Below are positions 1 to 12,806 of a stretch of DNA of 64,000 bases, in pieces. How positions within the stretch are numbered: the first letter of the stretch is position 1; each line of letters opens with the position of its first letter. This stretch comes from Microcebus murinus (Eukaryota; Chordata; Mammalia; Primates; Cheirogaleidae). The DNA is taken from contig NC_134120.1 in assembly GCF_040939455.1 (NCBI RefSeq), forward strand, positions 57,179,001 to 57,243,000. The letters run 5' to 3'. The notes below the pieces were generated by a model. The model ran no database searches and was not told the origin of the DNA. It was given only the letters and a program-made list of their open reading frames with translations. Both the position numbers and the translations under genes were made by a program.

Positions 1-267
1 CCAAATTACATAGCCTTAAAATAACTTCCTAATAAGCAATAATACTCCCTGTATAAACAGACTTGCATTTACCTCTTATATTATCTATGCTACGACAGTT
101 TTTTTCCTCCAAGGGAAAAGAGTAATTACATATTATTCCATGTTTATGATGGTATAGATTTTCATAATGGCTAAGCGACTTCCTACTAAGTGGGTTAGAC
201 ACCTTGAAAACTGCAGCTACTCTTCCATGCCCCTGAGAAAATGGAGGCAGTATAAAGGTTTTATAGT

Positions 268-425
268 GGCTCAATTCAGGGGCCAGTTAGACCGAAGTCT
301 TGGTTCCAGCCCTGCCACCTAACTGTTAGCTTGAGTGGGACCTGTTCCCTCATCTATAAAATAAGGCTAGGAATACTTACATCACGGGGTGTCTGGGGAT
401 GAAACAGTGTGCTAACCCTGGCTAT
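268..425 (+). repeat. MIR SINE, plus orientation
   Basis: The order of blocks matches the MIR core: a 'ggttccagccctgccacctaac' type block, then 'tcatctataaaataagg', then a run ending in 'gatgaaac'. This is the usual pattern of an old tRNA-derived mammalian SINE. The copy has a small internal deletion between the 'gctgtgtgacc' position and the 'cctcatctataaaat' block. It has no coding content. Family membership is recalled from the known consensus, not from an alignment. Confidence 0.7.
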
Positions 426-2404
426 TCAAAGTGTGTCCAAGCACCAGCAGCACCAGCAACCTCTGGGAGCTTACCAGGAGCGCTGGATCTTCAACCTGCC
501 CGGACCTTCAGAACCAGGGACTCATTTTAACAAGATCCCCCTCAAGGCATGTGCATATGAACATTTCAGAAGCCTGGTATACTCCAAATGGCTCATTTGG
601 ATAAAACAGGAAAGCCAAGGGCTTAGAGAAACTGTAACCTGTGCACGCTACAACAAGGACATGAGGACAGGATCCAGGTCTCCCGTTTTTCCTCACTGCC
701 ATTCAGCAATGATTTTAAAGAATGGTACTCAACATGCAAACGTCTGTGTGCACATGCCTGTGAAATAATAATGCCGCCCTCCCAGGCTAAGGGCAGGTGC
801 TTCCTTCCGTCCTCCCACTTGTGCTGAGGGGTTGCTCCCGATCCCCCTGCGCCCGGTGGGAGAGCAGGCAGCGCCAACAGTGTTGTCAGGGCCCACAGGA
901 ACTGCAAAGCTAGCTGGAGGCCGGCGTGTCGAGACAAAGTCTCCAGAATATTTGGCATCCTTTATACAGCATATGCTAAGAGAGCATTCTATTAATAATT
1001 TTGCCTTCTAGAAAATCTCAAGTGCCAGGAGTGGACTTGTCGTAAAGGCAGGATTATGAAGATGCCATGGCACCATCCCTATGAAGCTGGCCCTGCTCTC
1101 CAAGTTCCCCCCGTCCTCCCTGCCCCTTGAGACAGCCAGATGCTAGGAAAACACAGGCCTGGCACTTGAGAGTATTGAAAACCTCTTTCTACTTCTGCTG
1201 TCTGCGTTCTGCTGCCTGTCGGTGGCTGGCACACCTCGAGTTGCTTTCCCTATCAATGAGGGGTATGCATGGTGCCGCACAAAACGGATGCCGCATCAAG
1301 GGGGCCTCTTACGGGGGCGGGGGAAGAAATCTACTCAGGTGAAGTACACGCATGCTCTACATAAAAATACACTGAATATTTTAATATTTAAAATGCTTAA
1401 TGTGGTTATTCAGGAAAATATTTTATTTTTCTTTTCAAATATATTACATTTCTCAATTTTATTCCCCAAAACGGAAGGCTGAATAGCCTTTACAATTCAT
1501 CCTATTTCTGGGCAGACCAGAAAAAACGAGACTCAAGATGTTTATAACTCAGATCCTAGACACCGCTATTGTAGTTCTCAGCTTTTAACTCCCTAAAACT
1601 TGTAACTATCCCTTGAGAGGCCGAAACCCCACTTTCGTTAGCACTGCGACCCAGGCAAACGCTTACGTGCGCGCACGCACACAGGCATGCGTCTGCGTCT
1701 GCGGCTCCCACCGCGGTGCACGTCGTCGCTAAATGACTGACGACTGTGGCTGTCACTCCTGCAGCTGCAAAGACAGCGGCCCCTTAGCAATGGTGAGCGT
1801 TTCTTGGACGATCCGACTGTCAAGGAGAGGCACATACTATCATTTCTAGAGCTCCTCTTTGTCTTGCTTATAAATTCCAGGATGTGTCCAGGTAATTGCA
1901 AGACCTCTAGCTTTTGGCCAAAGCATTAATTTCAAAGGTTGAGATAAAGCCAAGGCACTGTGTTAGAGCATACACTAAGGCAAACACTAGAGAAACTGTG
2001 GGCCCAAACCCCCAATTAATCCAAAATCAGCCTCTATACCAGAGCTATATAACCATACTCTGCTCTCATCTTTGGCACTTTAAGACCAGCCTAGCACACA
2101 GATGCATTAAAAACAAGAATGCACCACCTTTTGGTGTCAGATGGTCTTTGAAAATTCCAAGACGAGGTTGATCCTCGTCTATGTCAGCTCTAGAGCTACA
2201 TTCAGCAAACACTGAGCCCTTCCTGTGTGCCAGTCGCCGCGATGGGCTGGCGGACTGGCAACAGCTAGGAACCGTCCTCGTCTGTGAGGTCCCGAGTCAC
2301 ATCTCGAGCAAGAGCTAGCGAGCGGCGAGACCCCAGAGCAGCACCCACCCAGCAAGGCACTCGGCACGGAGCTGGTGGCACGGCAGTGGAGGGTGCTGCA
2401 CTAG
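426..2404. other. Unique DNA, no gene recognised
   Basis: About 2 kb with no repeat family or coding feature that I recognise. Open frames on both strands are short and overlap one another without any shared protein signature. A short alternating purine/pyrimidine patch rich in CG and CA steps lies near 1665-1690. A direct repeat 'gcaaacactgagcccttcc' type block near 2205 resembles the ends of old L2/MIR elements but is too short to call. Confidence 0.5.
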
Positions 2405-2665
2405 CCCCAGTAATGGCGACGACAATGACTGGCACTTAGGCACCACTCACTATGCCAGGCAGTATCCCAAAACACTTTAAGTCATTTAATCAGGCCATTT
2501 AATACTTACAACTACCAGGAGATAAATTCTAGTTAGCACCCCAATCTTACAGATGAGAGAATGGAGGCACAGAAGGGCCAAGTAACTTGCCCAAAGTCAC
2601 ACAGCTAGTGAGTGCAATGCCAAGACTTGGATCAGGGAGTCTGGATCCAGAGTCTGTTCCAGCTA
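2405..2665 (-). repeat. MIR SINE, minus orientation, nearly full length
   Basis: Read on the plus strand it contains 'ttacagatgagagaatggag' followed by 'aagtaacttgcccaaagtca' and 'cacagctagtgagtg', then 'gtctggatccagagtctg'. These are the reverse complement of the MIR tRNA-related part and central core. The left side has 'cactatgccaggcagta' and 'tcatttaatc', matching the MIR 3' region in reverse. This is among the best preserved MIRs in the window. Confidence 0.88.
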
Positions 2666-5099
2666 CTAGATCAGGCTGCCTCTAAAGACAGCAGGTCCAA
2701 GGATGACACTCCTGAGCCAAACCCTATTTTTAGAAGGCTCTTGTCCTATAAGGCCCATTTAAAAGGCTCAAGGAATGAATTATTTCCCCCAGTCCAGAGT
2801 CTTAGGAAGCTGGAAGAACAGAGAAGACCTGGCTCCACCGTCAGGGAGGGAGGTCTTCAGGCCTCGGGAAGACACTCCTGCAGGCACACTGCACCATCGG
2901 CACTCCTCCCTCACGCTAACCTAAGCCGTCCTCTGGTAAATTAAGGCTATTGTCTGTTATCCTTTTCCTTTTCTTGGGCCCTGAAAAGATGAAGTTTTTG
3001 GTTCTGTACTGGTAGTATAAAAAGGTAAATAAAAAACTTAAATATTTACAAAAATCAGAGTTTTCTAGAATAAAAACTCTTCCGTTGAACTTTTTTTCTT
3101 TACTATTTCTAACGTGTTTATTATGTCTGCGACCCTTCCATTTCTTTCTGACTCAGAGTGCCGTCCACATTTAGAGGTCGACGGGACCTGCTCCAATGCT
3201 GCGAATCAGAGTGTGACTGAAGGGACTGTTCGATTCAGCATCTTATCGATTTGTGAACTAAAAAGTGCCAAAACTAAATGATAATTTTTAAATGCACTAT
3301 GATGTTAGTCAGATTTGTTTAAAATGAGGAATCTTTCTATGTAGGCAACAAACCACAACAGGGAGACAGGAAGAGCTGAGGTGTGCAGTGAAGCCCTGAC
3401 CGCCCCTCTCACGAGGACCCGTCCACCGGGCTTCGCGATGACATCGTGCCGCCACGACAGACAGAAGCCAGTGGCTGGGGAGCAGGGCCACTCTCCTCAA
3501 AGGCCTGAGGGCACCGTGCACGTGGGTAAGGGGAACATGGCCCTGTCTGGATTCAAAGTGACAGGGTCATAGACAATCGAGTCTATGAGTCTCAGCAATA
3601 GTAAATACACACATTAGGAAAGCAATAACTTACAGTGAAATAGAGTGGCAGTAATAAAAATGTCCTGAGTTTTCACAGGAGGAATGACTTTCTGGCAGAA
3701 ATACATCTAATTTTGGTTAGATAAATCAAACTGATTTTTAAAAAAACGTGGTCAGAAATGGTAATACTAAAAATACCTTTACAATTTTTTTTTTCTTTCT
3801 GTAATGTACCTTATAGAGAAAAATTCCTGACTAGTCTACCACATTAGTCCTCTGAGAGGCAGGAGTCCTGACCAAGTTGGCCTCGGGGTGGCAATTCGGT
3901 CACACACGCTCTTCTTGGTGATTTTTAGCTCAACTAATGAGACAGCAAATGGTGAATGAACCTTGATCAAATTCCAGCTGAACAACTTGTAAGTCTCAGG
4001 CTACAGATTCTCTCTGTTGCCCAAATGTCTGGAACATTACAGCTGTAGCCCCTCTCAACAGTCAGGAGACCCAGGTCTTGTGCCACCCGCCTGCTACCTG
4101 CGAGTGACATTTAAGTCACACAATTGCACAGTCCTCAGACGTCGAATTGCTGGGACCCAATCAACATTCTACATGCTTCAGCCCTTCAGTGACACACTCA
4201 GGAGTCTTGAAGCACCTGCACTCCACATGTACTATGATTTGTTTAATACAGATTTTTAACTGGACTTTTAATTCTTTTTTTTTTTAAAGATACCTCTAAG
4301 TAACAACATCTATACAACCACAGGTCTGATATGCTAAAGGTTTTTAATTAAACATTCTGTACATAAGTATCTTATTAAAAATCACATAATAAAATTAAAT
4401 TTCAAAACAATCTTTACTATTATTTATAAAATGTTCCTGTTGTTGCCCATGTAAAAGAAACGTTTGCTATAGAACTTAGTTTCAGCCAATTATGTGAGGA
4501 AAACATGATTTATCCACGCACCTTACAGTGTGCTGAAAACTAAATATAGTCAATGTGCACTGCAGAATATCCACTTACAGAATACTGGGTGAGAAGCTGC
4601 ACGGACCTACTCCCCAGAAAAACAATGGTAGTTGGTGAAAATTGTAAAAATGGAACCATTTTAAAAGTCTCTTCAAAGTGTCAAGGAGATACAGCAGATT
4701 GGCAAACATCCTGCATTCAAGACAGTCTGCTGCATCTCTGAAGGGCAATGGGGCCTTGTGGCTCCAAAGCCACCGCCTGCTCCCTCCCTTGCCCTAGGCC
4801 AGCAGGAGGAAGCTCCACTCTGGCTGGGTGTGGCAGAAACAGCCTTCCTCTCCCCTAGCTCCCAGAAGCTGAGGGCAAATCCACAGGAGGGGCTTGCACC
4901 CACAGGGTCCCTGTTCCACTCGGCCTCCCTGGCTCTACCCCACTCCTCCTTGTCCCCACCCAGGGCAGAAGGTCCACCCAGGCAGGGCAGGCTCAGAACA
5001 GCAGGTTTCCAACTGCCCTCACCCCAGTCTGTCCACAGCACTTGGGAGAGGCAAGCTAAGAAGACCAGAAGCTTCTGTCCCTGCCCAGTGTTTTGCTCA
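2666..5099. other. Unique DNA, no gene recognised
   Basis: About 2.4 kb, AT-rich from 2940 to 4560 and C-rich from 4740 to 5100. No repeat family or exon is clear. A reverse-strand open frame of 179 codons at 4673-5212 runs through the C-rich part into the 5' end of the neighbouring L1M and has no recognisable domain, so it is not called as a gene. The C-rich part may be the outermost 5'UTR of that L1M; I cannot confirm this. Confidence 0.45.
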
Positions 5100-8000
5100 T
5101 AAAGCCGAGGGTGTGGGTCACTCTGAGAGAAGTGGGCCAATGTCCCCACTCCTGCTCCAGAGCAGTGACTGAGAGATTTCACCCAGGGGGAGAGACAGGC
5201 CATAAGGATCAAGCTCTGAAGCTCTCCCCAAAGACAATGACTTTATTTCAAACAGCATATAGGGAAGCTCGAGCATAAGGGAGCTTTCAAAAACAGTAGA
5301 AGTTTAGTAGTAAGCAACTGAGAGGGGGCTGGTTAAAAAGAGTCCTCCTAGGGTCAGAACTAACCTCAAAGACTAGCCTCAAAAACTACCCCTGCAAAGG
5401 GGCCTGAATTTAATTGGATCAGACTCTACAGCAATGTATGCCTCAGGTATAGAGTAAAGCATTAAAGCAATCAGCCAGCAATTAGTGGAACCTAACAGGT
5501 GGGTGCGATACCGGCCCAGGCAGACAGCTTGACAGAAATATGAGGTAAAGAAACAGTCCTGCTGGATCACTGCTTTCAGGGTGACCGCACAATATCCACG
5601 CCTGCGCCCTCTGAGGAGGGACGTCAGAGGCTTCTCATAGCAAAGAAACAGACTTCAGTAAAACTGTTCAGTGAAGTCACTATACAAACAAGAAAACAAG
5701 TCCTAGGAAGGAGAAAGAAATCAGTATCCTGAGTTATTTAGTACAATACTGTCAAAATGTCTAGTTTTCAACAACAACAACAAAAAATATGAGGTGAGCA
5801 AAGAGAAGCGTGACCCATACACAGGAAATAAAACAGGCAATAGAAGCTGCCTGTGAGAGAGCCTCGATGTCCAACTTAACAAAGTCTTCAAAGCGCCATG
5901 ACAGATGTGTTCAAAGAACTAGGAGAAACAATAATTAAAGAAGAAATGGAAGGTATAAGGACAACATTGCATCAAATAGAGAATATCAATAAAGAAACAT
6001 AAACTATATATTAAAAAAGATCCAAATGGAAAGAAAACAATTCACTAGAGGAGCTCAACAGTAGACTTGAACTGGCATAAGAAAGATTTAGCACAACTTA
6101 TAGATTGATAAGGACCATGCATTCTGAATAACACAAAAGTGAATGAAGAAAAGTGAGCAGAGCCAGTGAAAAATGTGGGATGTCATTAAGCACACACATT
6201 ATAGGGAATGCCAGGGAGATTAAGAGCTGACTCAACAATGAAGGCCAGAAGGTAGTGAGATGATATATTCAGTATGTTGACATTTATTTTTAAAATGTCA
6301 ACCAAGAATTTCATATCCAGCAAAATTGTCTTTCAAAAGTTAAGAAAAAATAAAGACATTCCTAGATAAATAAAAGCTGAGAGAATTTGTTGCTAAGTAG
6401 ACCCACTTAAGAAACACTAAAGAATTTGCTTCAGGTTGAAATCCAGTAACCTTAGAAAGTAATTTGAATAAGCACAAAAAAGCTCCAGTAAAGGTAATTA
6501 CATAATTATAAAATATAGTATAAATGTATTTTTCTTCTCTTAAATGATTTAACAAGCAATTGTATAAAATAACACGTTTATATGTAATTATATCATTGCC
6601 CTAGAACATACAGAAATGTGACCTATTTCATGATGACTGCACAAAGGAGGTGAGTGAACGCAACGTGGTATTGTACACAAAGGGAGTGACACGAGAAGGC
6701 GACTCAAATCCATAGGAACACATGAAGAAAGCTAGAAAAGGTAAGTTAGAAGGTTAATATAAAAAATGCTGTAAATATATACTTGCTCTCCTTTCTTCTC
6801 TCAGCTTCTTTAAAGTGATACAAAGTAACAATGATAGCATTATATTGCTGGGTCTATAACATATAGAGGGAATGTGTATAACAACAGGAGCACAAAAATA
6901 AAGAGAAGAGAACGCAGCTATAATGGAGTAAATTTATATATGTGGAACTAGAAGTTAATGAAAATTTTAAGTAGATTCTGATAAGTTCAGATGTGTATGT
7001 TAAGCCAAAGAGAAACCACTAACAAAATAACTAAAAAAAAAAATCTGAAAAAAATCATTAAAAGAATGAAATTGTTAAACTAGAAATTATTCACTTAATG
7101 CAAAAGAAAGCAACAAAGGAAGAATACGAAAAGAAAAATATATGCAACATATAGGAAACAAAAAGTAAAATGGCAAATGTAAATCAAATTATATCAGTAA
7201 GATTACATATGAAAGAATTGAACAATCCAATCAAAGGGCAGAGACTGTCAGACTTGATACGAGAATAAGATCCAATTATATATTGTATACAGAAAATAAA
7301 TTTTAGATTCAAAATAGAAATAGGTTGAAAGTAAAAGACTGAACAAAGATATACAAACAGCAACCATAAGAAAAACGGTGTGGCTATATGAATCTGAGAC
7401 AAAATACACTTTACAACAAAGAAAACTGTTACTACGGTAAAGAAGAACATTTAATAATGACAAAAGGGTCATTCCATAAGAAAGATATAACAATTACAAA
7501 CATATGCACCCAACAACAATGCCCCCAAATATATGAAGCAAAACCTGACAGAATTGAAAGGAAAAATGAACAATTTAAGAACAACAGCTGGATACCACAA
7601 TACCCCACAGTCAATAATGGATAGAACATTCAGGCAGAAAATCAACAAGATCATAAAACAAGAGGATTTTTTTTTTAAGACATGGGGTCTCTCTCTGTTG
7701 CTCAGGCTGGAGCGCAGTGGCATAATCATAGTTCACTGCAGCCTTGAACTCCTGGGTTTAAGCGATCCTCCTGCCTCCGCCTACTGAGTAGCCGAGACTA
7801 CAGGTACAATACTACTGTGCCTGGATAACTTTTTCTTTTCTTCTTTCTTTTTTAAGAGGCAGGTTCTCACTATGTTTCTGGGGCTGGTCTTAAACTCCTG
7901 GGACTCAAGTGATCTTCCTGCCTCAGCTTCCTGAGTCACTGGGATTATAGGTAGGAGCTACTGCACCCAGCTGAAAGGACTGAAATCATACAAACTATGT

Positions 8001-8865
8001 TCTATCATTACAACAGAATAAAATTAGATATCATAACCATAAATTTGGGAAATTCACAAATTTACAAATATGTGGGAAATAAGATATACATTAAAAACCT
8101 ATGGGTCAAAGAAGAAATCACAAGAAAATTTCTTCCCCAAAAGGGAAACTGAAAAATACTTTGAGATGACTGAAAATAAGGACAAAATATACCAAAACTT
8201 ATGAAATACAGATAAAGCAGTATTCAGAGGGAAATTTATAGCTGTAAAAACCTATATTTAAAAAAAAGAAAGATATTAAATTCATAACTTGCACCATAAG
8301 ACACTAGACAAAAAGGAGTAAATTAAACCAAAAGTGAGAAGGAGGGAAGGAAATAATAAAGATTAGAGGAGAAAATAATGAAACAAAGAATAAAACAATA
8401 AAGAAAATCAACTGAACCATAATTTGTTTCTTTGAAAGATAAACTAAATTGCCAGGCATTTAGTAGACTAGCAAAGGAACAAAAGCAAGAAGACTAACTA
8501 CTAAAACCAGGAATCAAAGGGGCAACATTAATACCAATCTTACAAAGATAAAAAGGATTATAATGGAATACTATCAACAACTGCATGCCAACAAATCAGG
8601 CAACTTAGATGAAATGGAGAAATTCCTAGAAAGGTACAATCTACCAAAACTGAATCAAGAAGAAATAGAAAATTGGAATAGACGTACAACAAAGTAAAAA
8701 AGTAAATGTTTAGTCATTTTAAAACTTCCCAACAAAGAAAAGCCCAGGCCCAGATGGTTTTACTGGTGAATTTTATCAAACATTTAAAAAAGAATTAATA
8801 CTAATTCTGCACTAATCCTTCTAAAAACTAAAATAGGAGAGAACGCTTCCCAACTCATTCTAGTA
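5100..8865 (+). mobile_element. Old L1M-type LINE fragment (5'UTR, ORF1, start of ORF2), interrupted by an Alu
   Basis: The left part (about 5150-5600) matches the old L1M 5'UTR pattern: 'gagatttcacccaggggg', 'gagacaggccataagg', 'ctctccccaaag', 'ggggcctgaattt'. The stretch 5750-6480 follows the ORF1 region ('ctagttttcaacaac', 'caaatagagaatatcaataa', 'agaatttcatatccagca'). From 7200 onward it follows the ORF2 endonuclease region, and near 8745 'ggcccagatggttttactgg' is the start of the reverse transcriptase region. Every frame is broken by many stops. The fragment ends before the catalytic reverse transcriptase core, so it is 3' truncated or deleted. It shares orientation with the L1M at 54.6-63.7 kb. 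Confidence 0.82.
7667..7972 (-). mobile_element. Alu (old, J-like), minus orientation, inside L1M
   Basis: A T run at 7667-7676 marks the reversed poly-A tail. It is followed by 'ctgttgctcaggctggag', 'cctgcctccgcctactgag' and a second arm with 'ctggggctggtcttaaac' and 'gggattataggtaggagc'. Both arms are present, so it is a dimeric Alu of about 300 bp. The linker lacks the lemur-type segment, and the sequence is diverged, which suggests an early Alu. It splits the L1M ORF2 region. Confidence 0.85.
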
Positions 8866-9195
8866 TAATTATGATTATAATTTTTGAATGCTCCTCACTA
8901 GTATTTAGAACATTAGTGTTCTTTCTGTTTTTTTCTTTAACCAATACTTTATTGTGAGTATACATGAAACAACATTTCTTAGAATAAGAACAAGTTGAGC
9001 CCATAGTGATCCGAATCCCTATGGTGGTGGGCAGAAGCTGAGTGACACATCCACAGAGAGAATCCACAAGTCACCTCGGCTAAGCTCCACTCCCATCACA
9101 TGAGTTTAGGGCACACACCTGTGCTGCTCTCCATGTCACCACCCTGGAGACACAGACCCCACCAGAACCCTAGATTGCATGCGTGTAGGGTGTAG

Positions 9196-9197
9196 TT

Positions 9198-9228
<31 letters not shown>

Positions 9229-9237
9229 CGCACGCGC
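9196..9237. repeat. (TG)n followed by (CG)n microsatellite
   Basis: Thirteen or so TG steps run into five CG steps and then 'cacgcgca'. The pure alternating purine/pyrimidine tract is about 42 bp, with the CG part unusually unmutated for a mammalian genome. Such tracts can adopt Z-form DNA, which is a general property and not something shown here. Confidence 0.95.
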
Positions 9238-9331
9238 ATATGAATATATGCAAATACTTTATGAGGATGGTGATAGAAAAGTCAGGATATAAAAAAGTAT
9301 GAGAAGAAAAGAAAAATTTTTAAAAACTTCC

Positions 9332-9463
9332 CAGCTGGGCAGGTGGCATGCACCTGTAGTCCCAGCTATTCAGGAGGCTGAGGCAGGGAGGATCACTCGA
9401 ACTCAGGCATGTGAGGCCAGCCTGGGCAACATAGTGCAACCTGTCTCTTAAATAAAGAAATAG
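9332..9463 (+). mobile_element. Single-arm Alu-like element (FLAM/FRAM type or Alu fragment)
   Basis: The sequence runs from 'agctgggcaggtggcatg' through 'tagtcccagctattcagg', 'aggctgaggcagggagg' and 'agcctgggcaacatag' to 'tctcttaaataaagaaat'. Only one Alu arm is present and it ends in an A-rich tail. It may be a free monomer or a remnant of a dimer. Flanking duplications are not clear. Confidence 0.75.
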
Positions 9464-10334
9464 ACTGCCCACTGCTCTCATCCAAATACGCCACAAGTCA
9501 AACACATTCAGGTGCAGGGAAGTTATCTTCAGCATCTTCTATGTAACTATTAATAAAACTGTGCAAAGCACGGTAAGGGAAGAAGACGACAAATCCATGC
9601 CCAGGCAAGCTTGCAAAAAGCTCACAATCTGGCTAGGGAAATAAGACTGGGCTGAAAAAAAATTAGAAAAATATAAAATAATATTTTGCCAATAGTACTT
9701 TGTAAATTTAAAAATACATCCATATCTAGAATCTCATTTGATATAAAAAAGTTTCAAAAATGTAAGAATCAGATACTAACTGCATAAGAAATTGCTTAAA
9801 ACTGAATTGCTTCTCTAAGTTTTAGTCTCTTTCCACCCTTTAATTCAGAACCATGACTTAACATTTGTGGGTTATTTATCATCGCACCTTTTTTTATGCC
9901 TGTTTCTCATCCTGGGTTTCCAAGAGTTAAATACAACATTAAAAATCTAAGGATCACGACATTCATTATCCCTCCTTGGAAAAATCATACTAATAATTTT
10001 TGTTATGTAGGATTTTTACTTAAAAGGTTTAGTTAAAAGAAAGTACTGTGAGAGATTTTTCACTCCATATATATGTGTTTGGGCTGAGTTATGCAAGATG
10101 CATTTCTCACCATGGGGCAGGGTTAAAAAAGTTTGAAAGCCACTGGTTGAAAATGTAACTAACTATTCAAATATGTATCATTCCTCCCTATGAAACAAGG
10201 TAAAATAATCTTCTTCCACAAAACTCAATTCTTCATTGGGAAGAAACCAGCAATACACTAATGAAGGTCTTCTCGGGGTGTGAGGGTTCAGAGGACAGAC
10301 ACACGCTGGCCCCATCTGAGCACCAGGGTGTCCT
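9464..10334. other. Unique AT-rich DNA, nothing recognised
   Basis: No gene, RNA or repeat family recognised in this stretch of roughly 870 bp. The right end (from 10230) becomes more GC-rich and leads directly into a MIR. Confidence 0.5.
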
Positions 10335-10500
10335 CGCAGCTGGAGGGCCTGGGCTGGAACCTGACCCACCACCTGCAAACTGTGTGGCTGGATTAGTCAC
10401 ATGACCTTCCTTAGCCTCAGTTTCCTCACCTATAAAATGTTATGATTACCTCTAAATGCCCTAAGGGTGTTGTAACAATCAAATAAAACGATACAGTATG
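10335..10500 (+). repeat. MIR SINE, plus orientation
   Basis: Blocks seen are 'ctggaacctgacccacca', 'gtgtggctggattagtca', 'cctcagtttcctcaccta', 'taaaatgttatgattacc' and 'gttgtaacaatcaaataaaa'. They are in MIR order and spacing. No coding content. Confidence 0.8.
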
Positions 10501-10595
10501 CATTTATTTCTCACTGGCCCCATTTACAAGTGATAGCTTAGTTCTGCCCTGGCTCCATGCCTCACAGTCCTTGAATTCCACTGCATGTTTTCTTT

Positions 10596-10775
10596 AGAGC
10601 AAGGATTTTTAACTGGCTTCACATTTTATCACCTGGGCATATTACAGACACCAGCGTCTAAGTCTCATCTGAGACTAACTAAATCAGGAGGCCCAGTGGC
10701 GGGCCCAGGCACCTGTAATTTTCAAGGCTCCCAGGTGGTTTCAGTGCACACATGGGGTTAGGAGTCCTGTCTTAG
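10596..10775 (+). mobile_element. MER5-like hAT nonautonomous element, diverged
   Basis: The copy has an internal inverted structure typical of MER5A/B: 'tatcacctgggca' on the left and 'ctcccaggtggtttcagtgc' on the right. The middle reads 'gactaactaaatcaggag'. The ends ('aaggatttttaactgg' and 'ttaggagtcctg') are degraded forms of the 'cagtggttctcaa' termini. It is more diverged than the copy at 15753-15919. Confidence 0.6.
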
Positions 10776-11811
10776 ACTGAATTACTGCTGGTTTTTCTTT
10801 ACTTCTAACATTCTGTCATCTTCTGTCTTCCTCTCTCTATAGACAGACAGACAGACACATGCCTATCCCTTTGGAATGCCTCCCTTCATGTTGCGGCTGA
10901 CCTCAGGAAGAAACAAAAATCAAATGCAGACTCAATTTCATCATTCCTATTCTAATTTCCCAGTGACATTAAATGTGAAGCTCAAAAAATCTCTGACAGC
11001 AAACCAGTTTCTACAACGAAAATCTTCAATTTAGACAAATTATTACTTTTGATGTTCTCAAGAAAAGCCTCAAGAGTTTTTATTTCTATGGCATTATTTT
11101 CAAATTGTTAAGAGAGAATAAACAGAATTCTGCAATGAACAAAATGAGCACAGGGTTTGGGTTCTTTCCTCTGGAGACTTTAACTGTTCAAGGATAATAA
11201 AGCAGTCTCACAACTCCCTGATCAAAAGTGATTGAAACCCACACCTGATCACTGGGTTAGGATCTTCCGTTCCTATTTAGTCATACTTAAAGAGACATCT
11301 CAAAACAAAAAACACTGAGAATTCCAGGGAGAAGACAAGTACCAATGTCAAGGCCACCAACTTGCTGTCTCCTCTCTTCTATTGATAATAGCGAGACCAC
11401 AGCAGTAAAAACAGTAGGTTGGTCTTTCACACTACTTTTAAATGTGAGATGATTTACAAATCCAGAAACCCAAACTTAGATTTAGTCTCCAGTGCAATCG
11501 AACAGCAAGCTTTCCTGAGCTTCCAACATGTGTCCAGGGCTAGTGGGTACAGAATGAATGGATATCCTTGGGCCTGGAGGCTAATCACACATATGCCCCA
11601 AGGCACATCCTGGTGGCCAGAATGTGGTCATGGGCTGAGCAGTTTGAAGAGATCATAAAGGTCATAGATGCCAACATGAAGACAAATCAGTGAGGACTGC
11701 AGGTTCAGAGGAGGTGCCATAGCACAGGTGGCCTTTGGCAGGGGTGGGTACTACAGGGCTGTGCAGATTCTCAACACGCCGCCACAGAACACACAAGTGG
11801 CGTGCTTGCAG
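10776..11811. other. Unique DNA, nothing recognised
   Basis: About 1 kb without a recognisable repeat or exon. A short 'agacagacagacagacac' tract (GACA-like) sits at about 10841-10858. Confidence 0.5.
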
Positions 11812-11818
11812 GTGCCAT

Positions 11819-12152
11819 ATTTTTTTTTTTGGGGGGGGGGGGACAGAGTCTCACTCTGTTGCCGGGTCTAGAGTGCCATGGCATCAGTCTCGCTCACAGC
11901 AACCTCAAATTCCTGGGTTCAAGCAATCCTACCGCCTCAGCCTCCCAAGTAGCTGGGACTACAGGCATGCTCCACCATGCCTGTCTAATTTTTCTATATA
12001 TTTTTAGTTGTCCAATTAATATCTTTCTATTTATAGTAGAGGCAGGGTCTCACTCTTGCTCAGGCTGGTTTCAAACTCCTCACCTTGAGTGATCCACTGG
12101 CCTTGGCCTCCCAGAGTGCTAGGATTACAGGCGTGAGCCACGGCGCCCGGCC
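11819..12152 (-). mobile_element. Lemur-type Alu, minus orientation, with T/G homopolymer tail
   Basis: Both Alu arms are present in reverse: 'acagagtctcactctgttg' at the left and 'cgtgagccacggcgcccgg' at the right. The linker contains 'gtccaattaatatctttc' and 'tatttatagtagagg', the reverse of the lemur-specific segment. A candidate target duplication is 'gtgccatattttt' at the left and 'gtgctatgttttt' at the right (11 of 13 matching). The tail has about ten T followed by twelve G where a plain T tract and 'gag' are expected. Confidence 0.92.
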
Positions 12153-12155
12153 ACG

Positions 12156-12796
12156 TGCTATGTTTTTAATTCTGGGCCATTGGATTCCTGCTACACAGGA
12201 GTGCATGCACACACATACATGCAAATACACACACACGCCTCCCCCCTGCACCCTCACCCCCCAGTGCCTGCCTCTTTCCACACCTGCCATATGAGCCATC
12301 AGTGCAGGGCAGGCCCAGCGCCCCAGGGCCCGCACCCACTTCTGTCATGGCTCTAGCTTACCTACTCCCTCCCCTCTTCCCCTCAGCTCTCTGGGTTTTT
12401 GTCACCACTTAACACCCCTTTCTGTTTTCTCCCGTCTCTGGGTTTCTTCTCTCCTTTTTGACTTTTTGTTTCTTTCTAGTTTCCCCATGTGAAAGCCAGC
12501 CAGGACCTGCAGTCTGCATTTGGTTCTGCCGGAGGTGCTGCTGGATGCAGCGACTCGACCGTGGGGAAGAGACCCACCAGTGGGAGGCCAGAGCCACTGG
12601 AGAAGGCCGGGCAATGGAGTGGTGGGTCTGGGCAGAGACGCCCACCTCCCCGGCACGACGCCAGCCACCCTGACTGACTGCCTGGACGGCAGGGCACAGC
12701 TGCGGGCCACAGCCCGTCCCAGGGGAAGCACAGCAACCCCGGCTTGGCAGTCAGAAAAGCCAGGGGTGGTGGCGGCAGAAACTCTGATTAAGAAAT
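12156..12796. other. Unique GC-rich DNA with a short CA-rich patch
   Basis: A CA-rich patch lies at about 12204-12236. The rest is GC-rich. Several overlapping open frames of 60-110 codons occur on both strands at 12400-12800 but none has a recognisable domain or start context that separates it from the others, so none is called. Confidence 0.5.
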
Positions 12797-12806
12797 GAGA
12801 ACTATA

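Noticed and set aside
4673..5212. Minus-strand open frame of 179 codons
   Set aside because: It runs into the 5'UTR of an old L1M on the opposite strand and has a low-complexity composition set by C-rich DNA.
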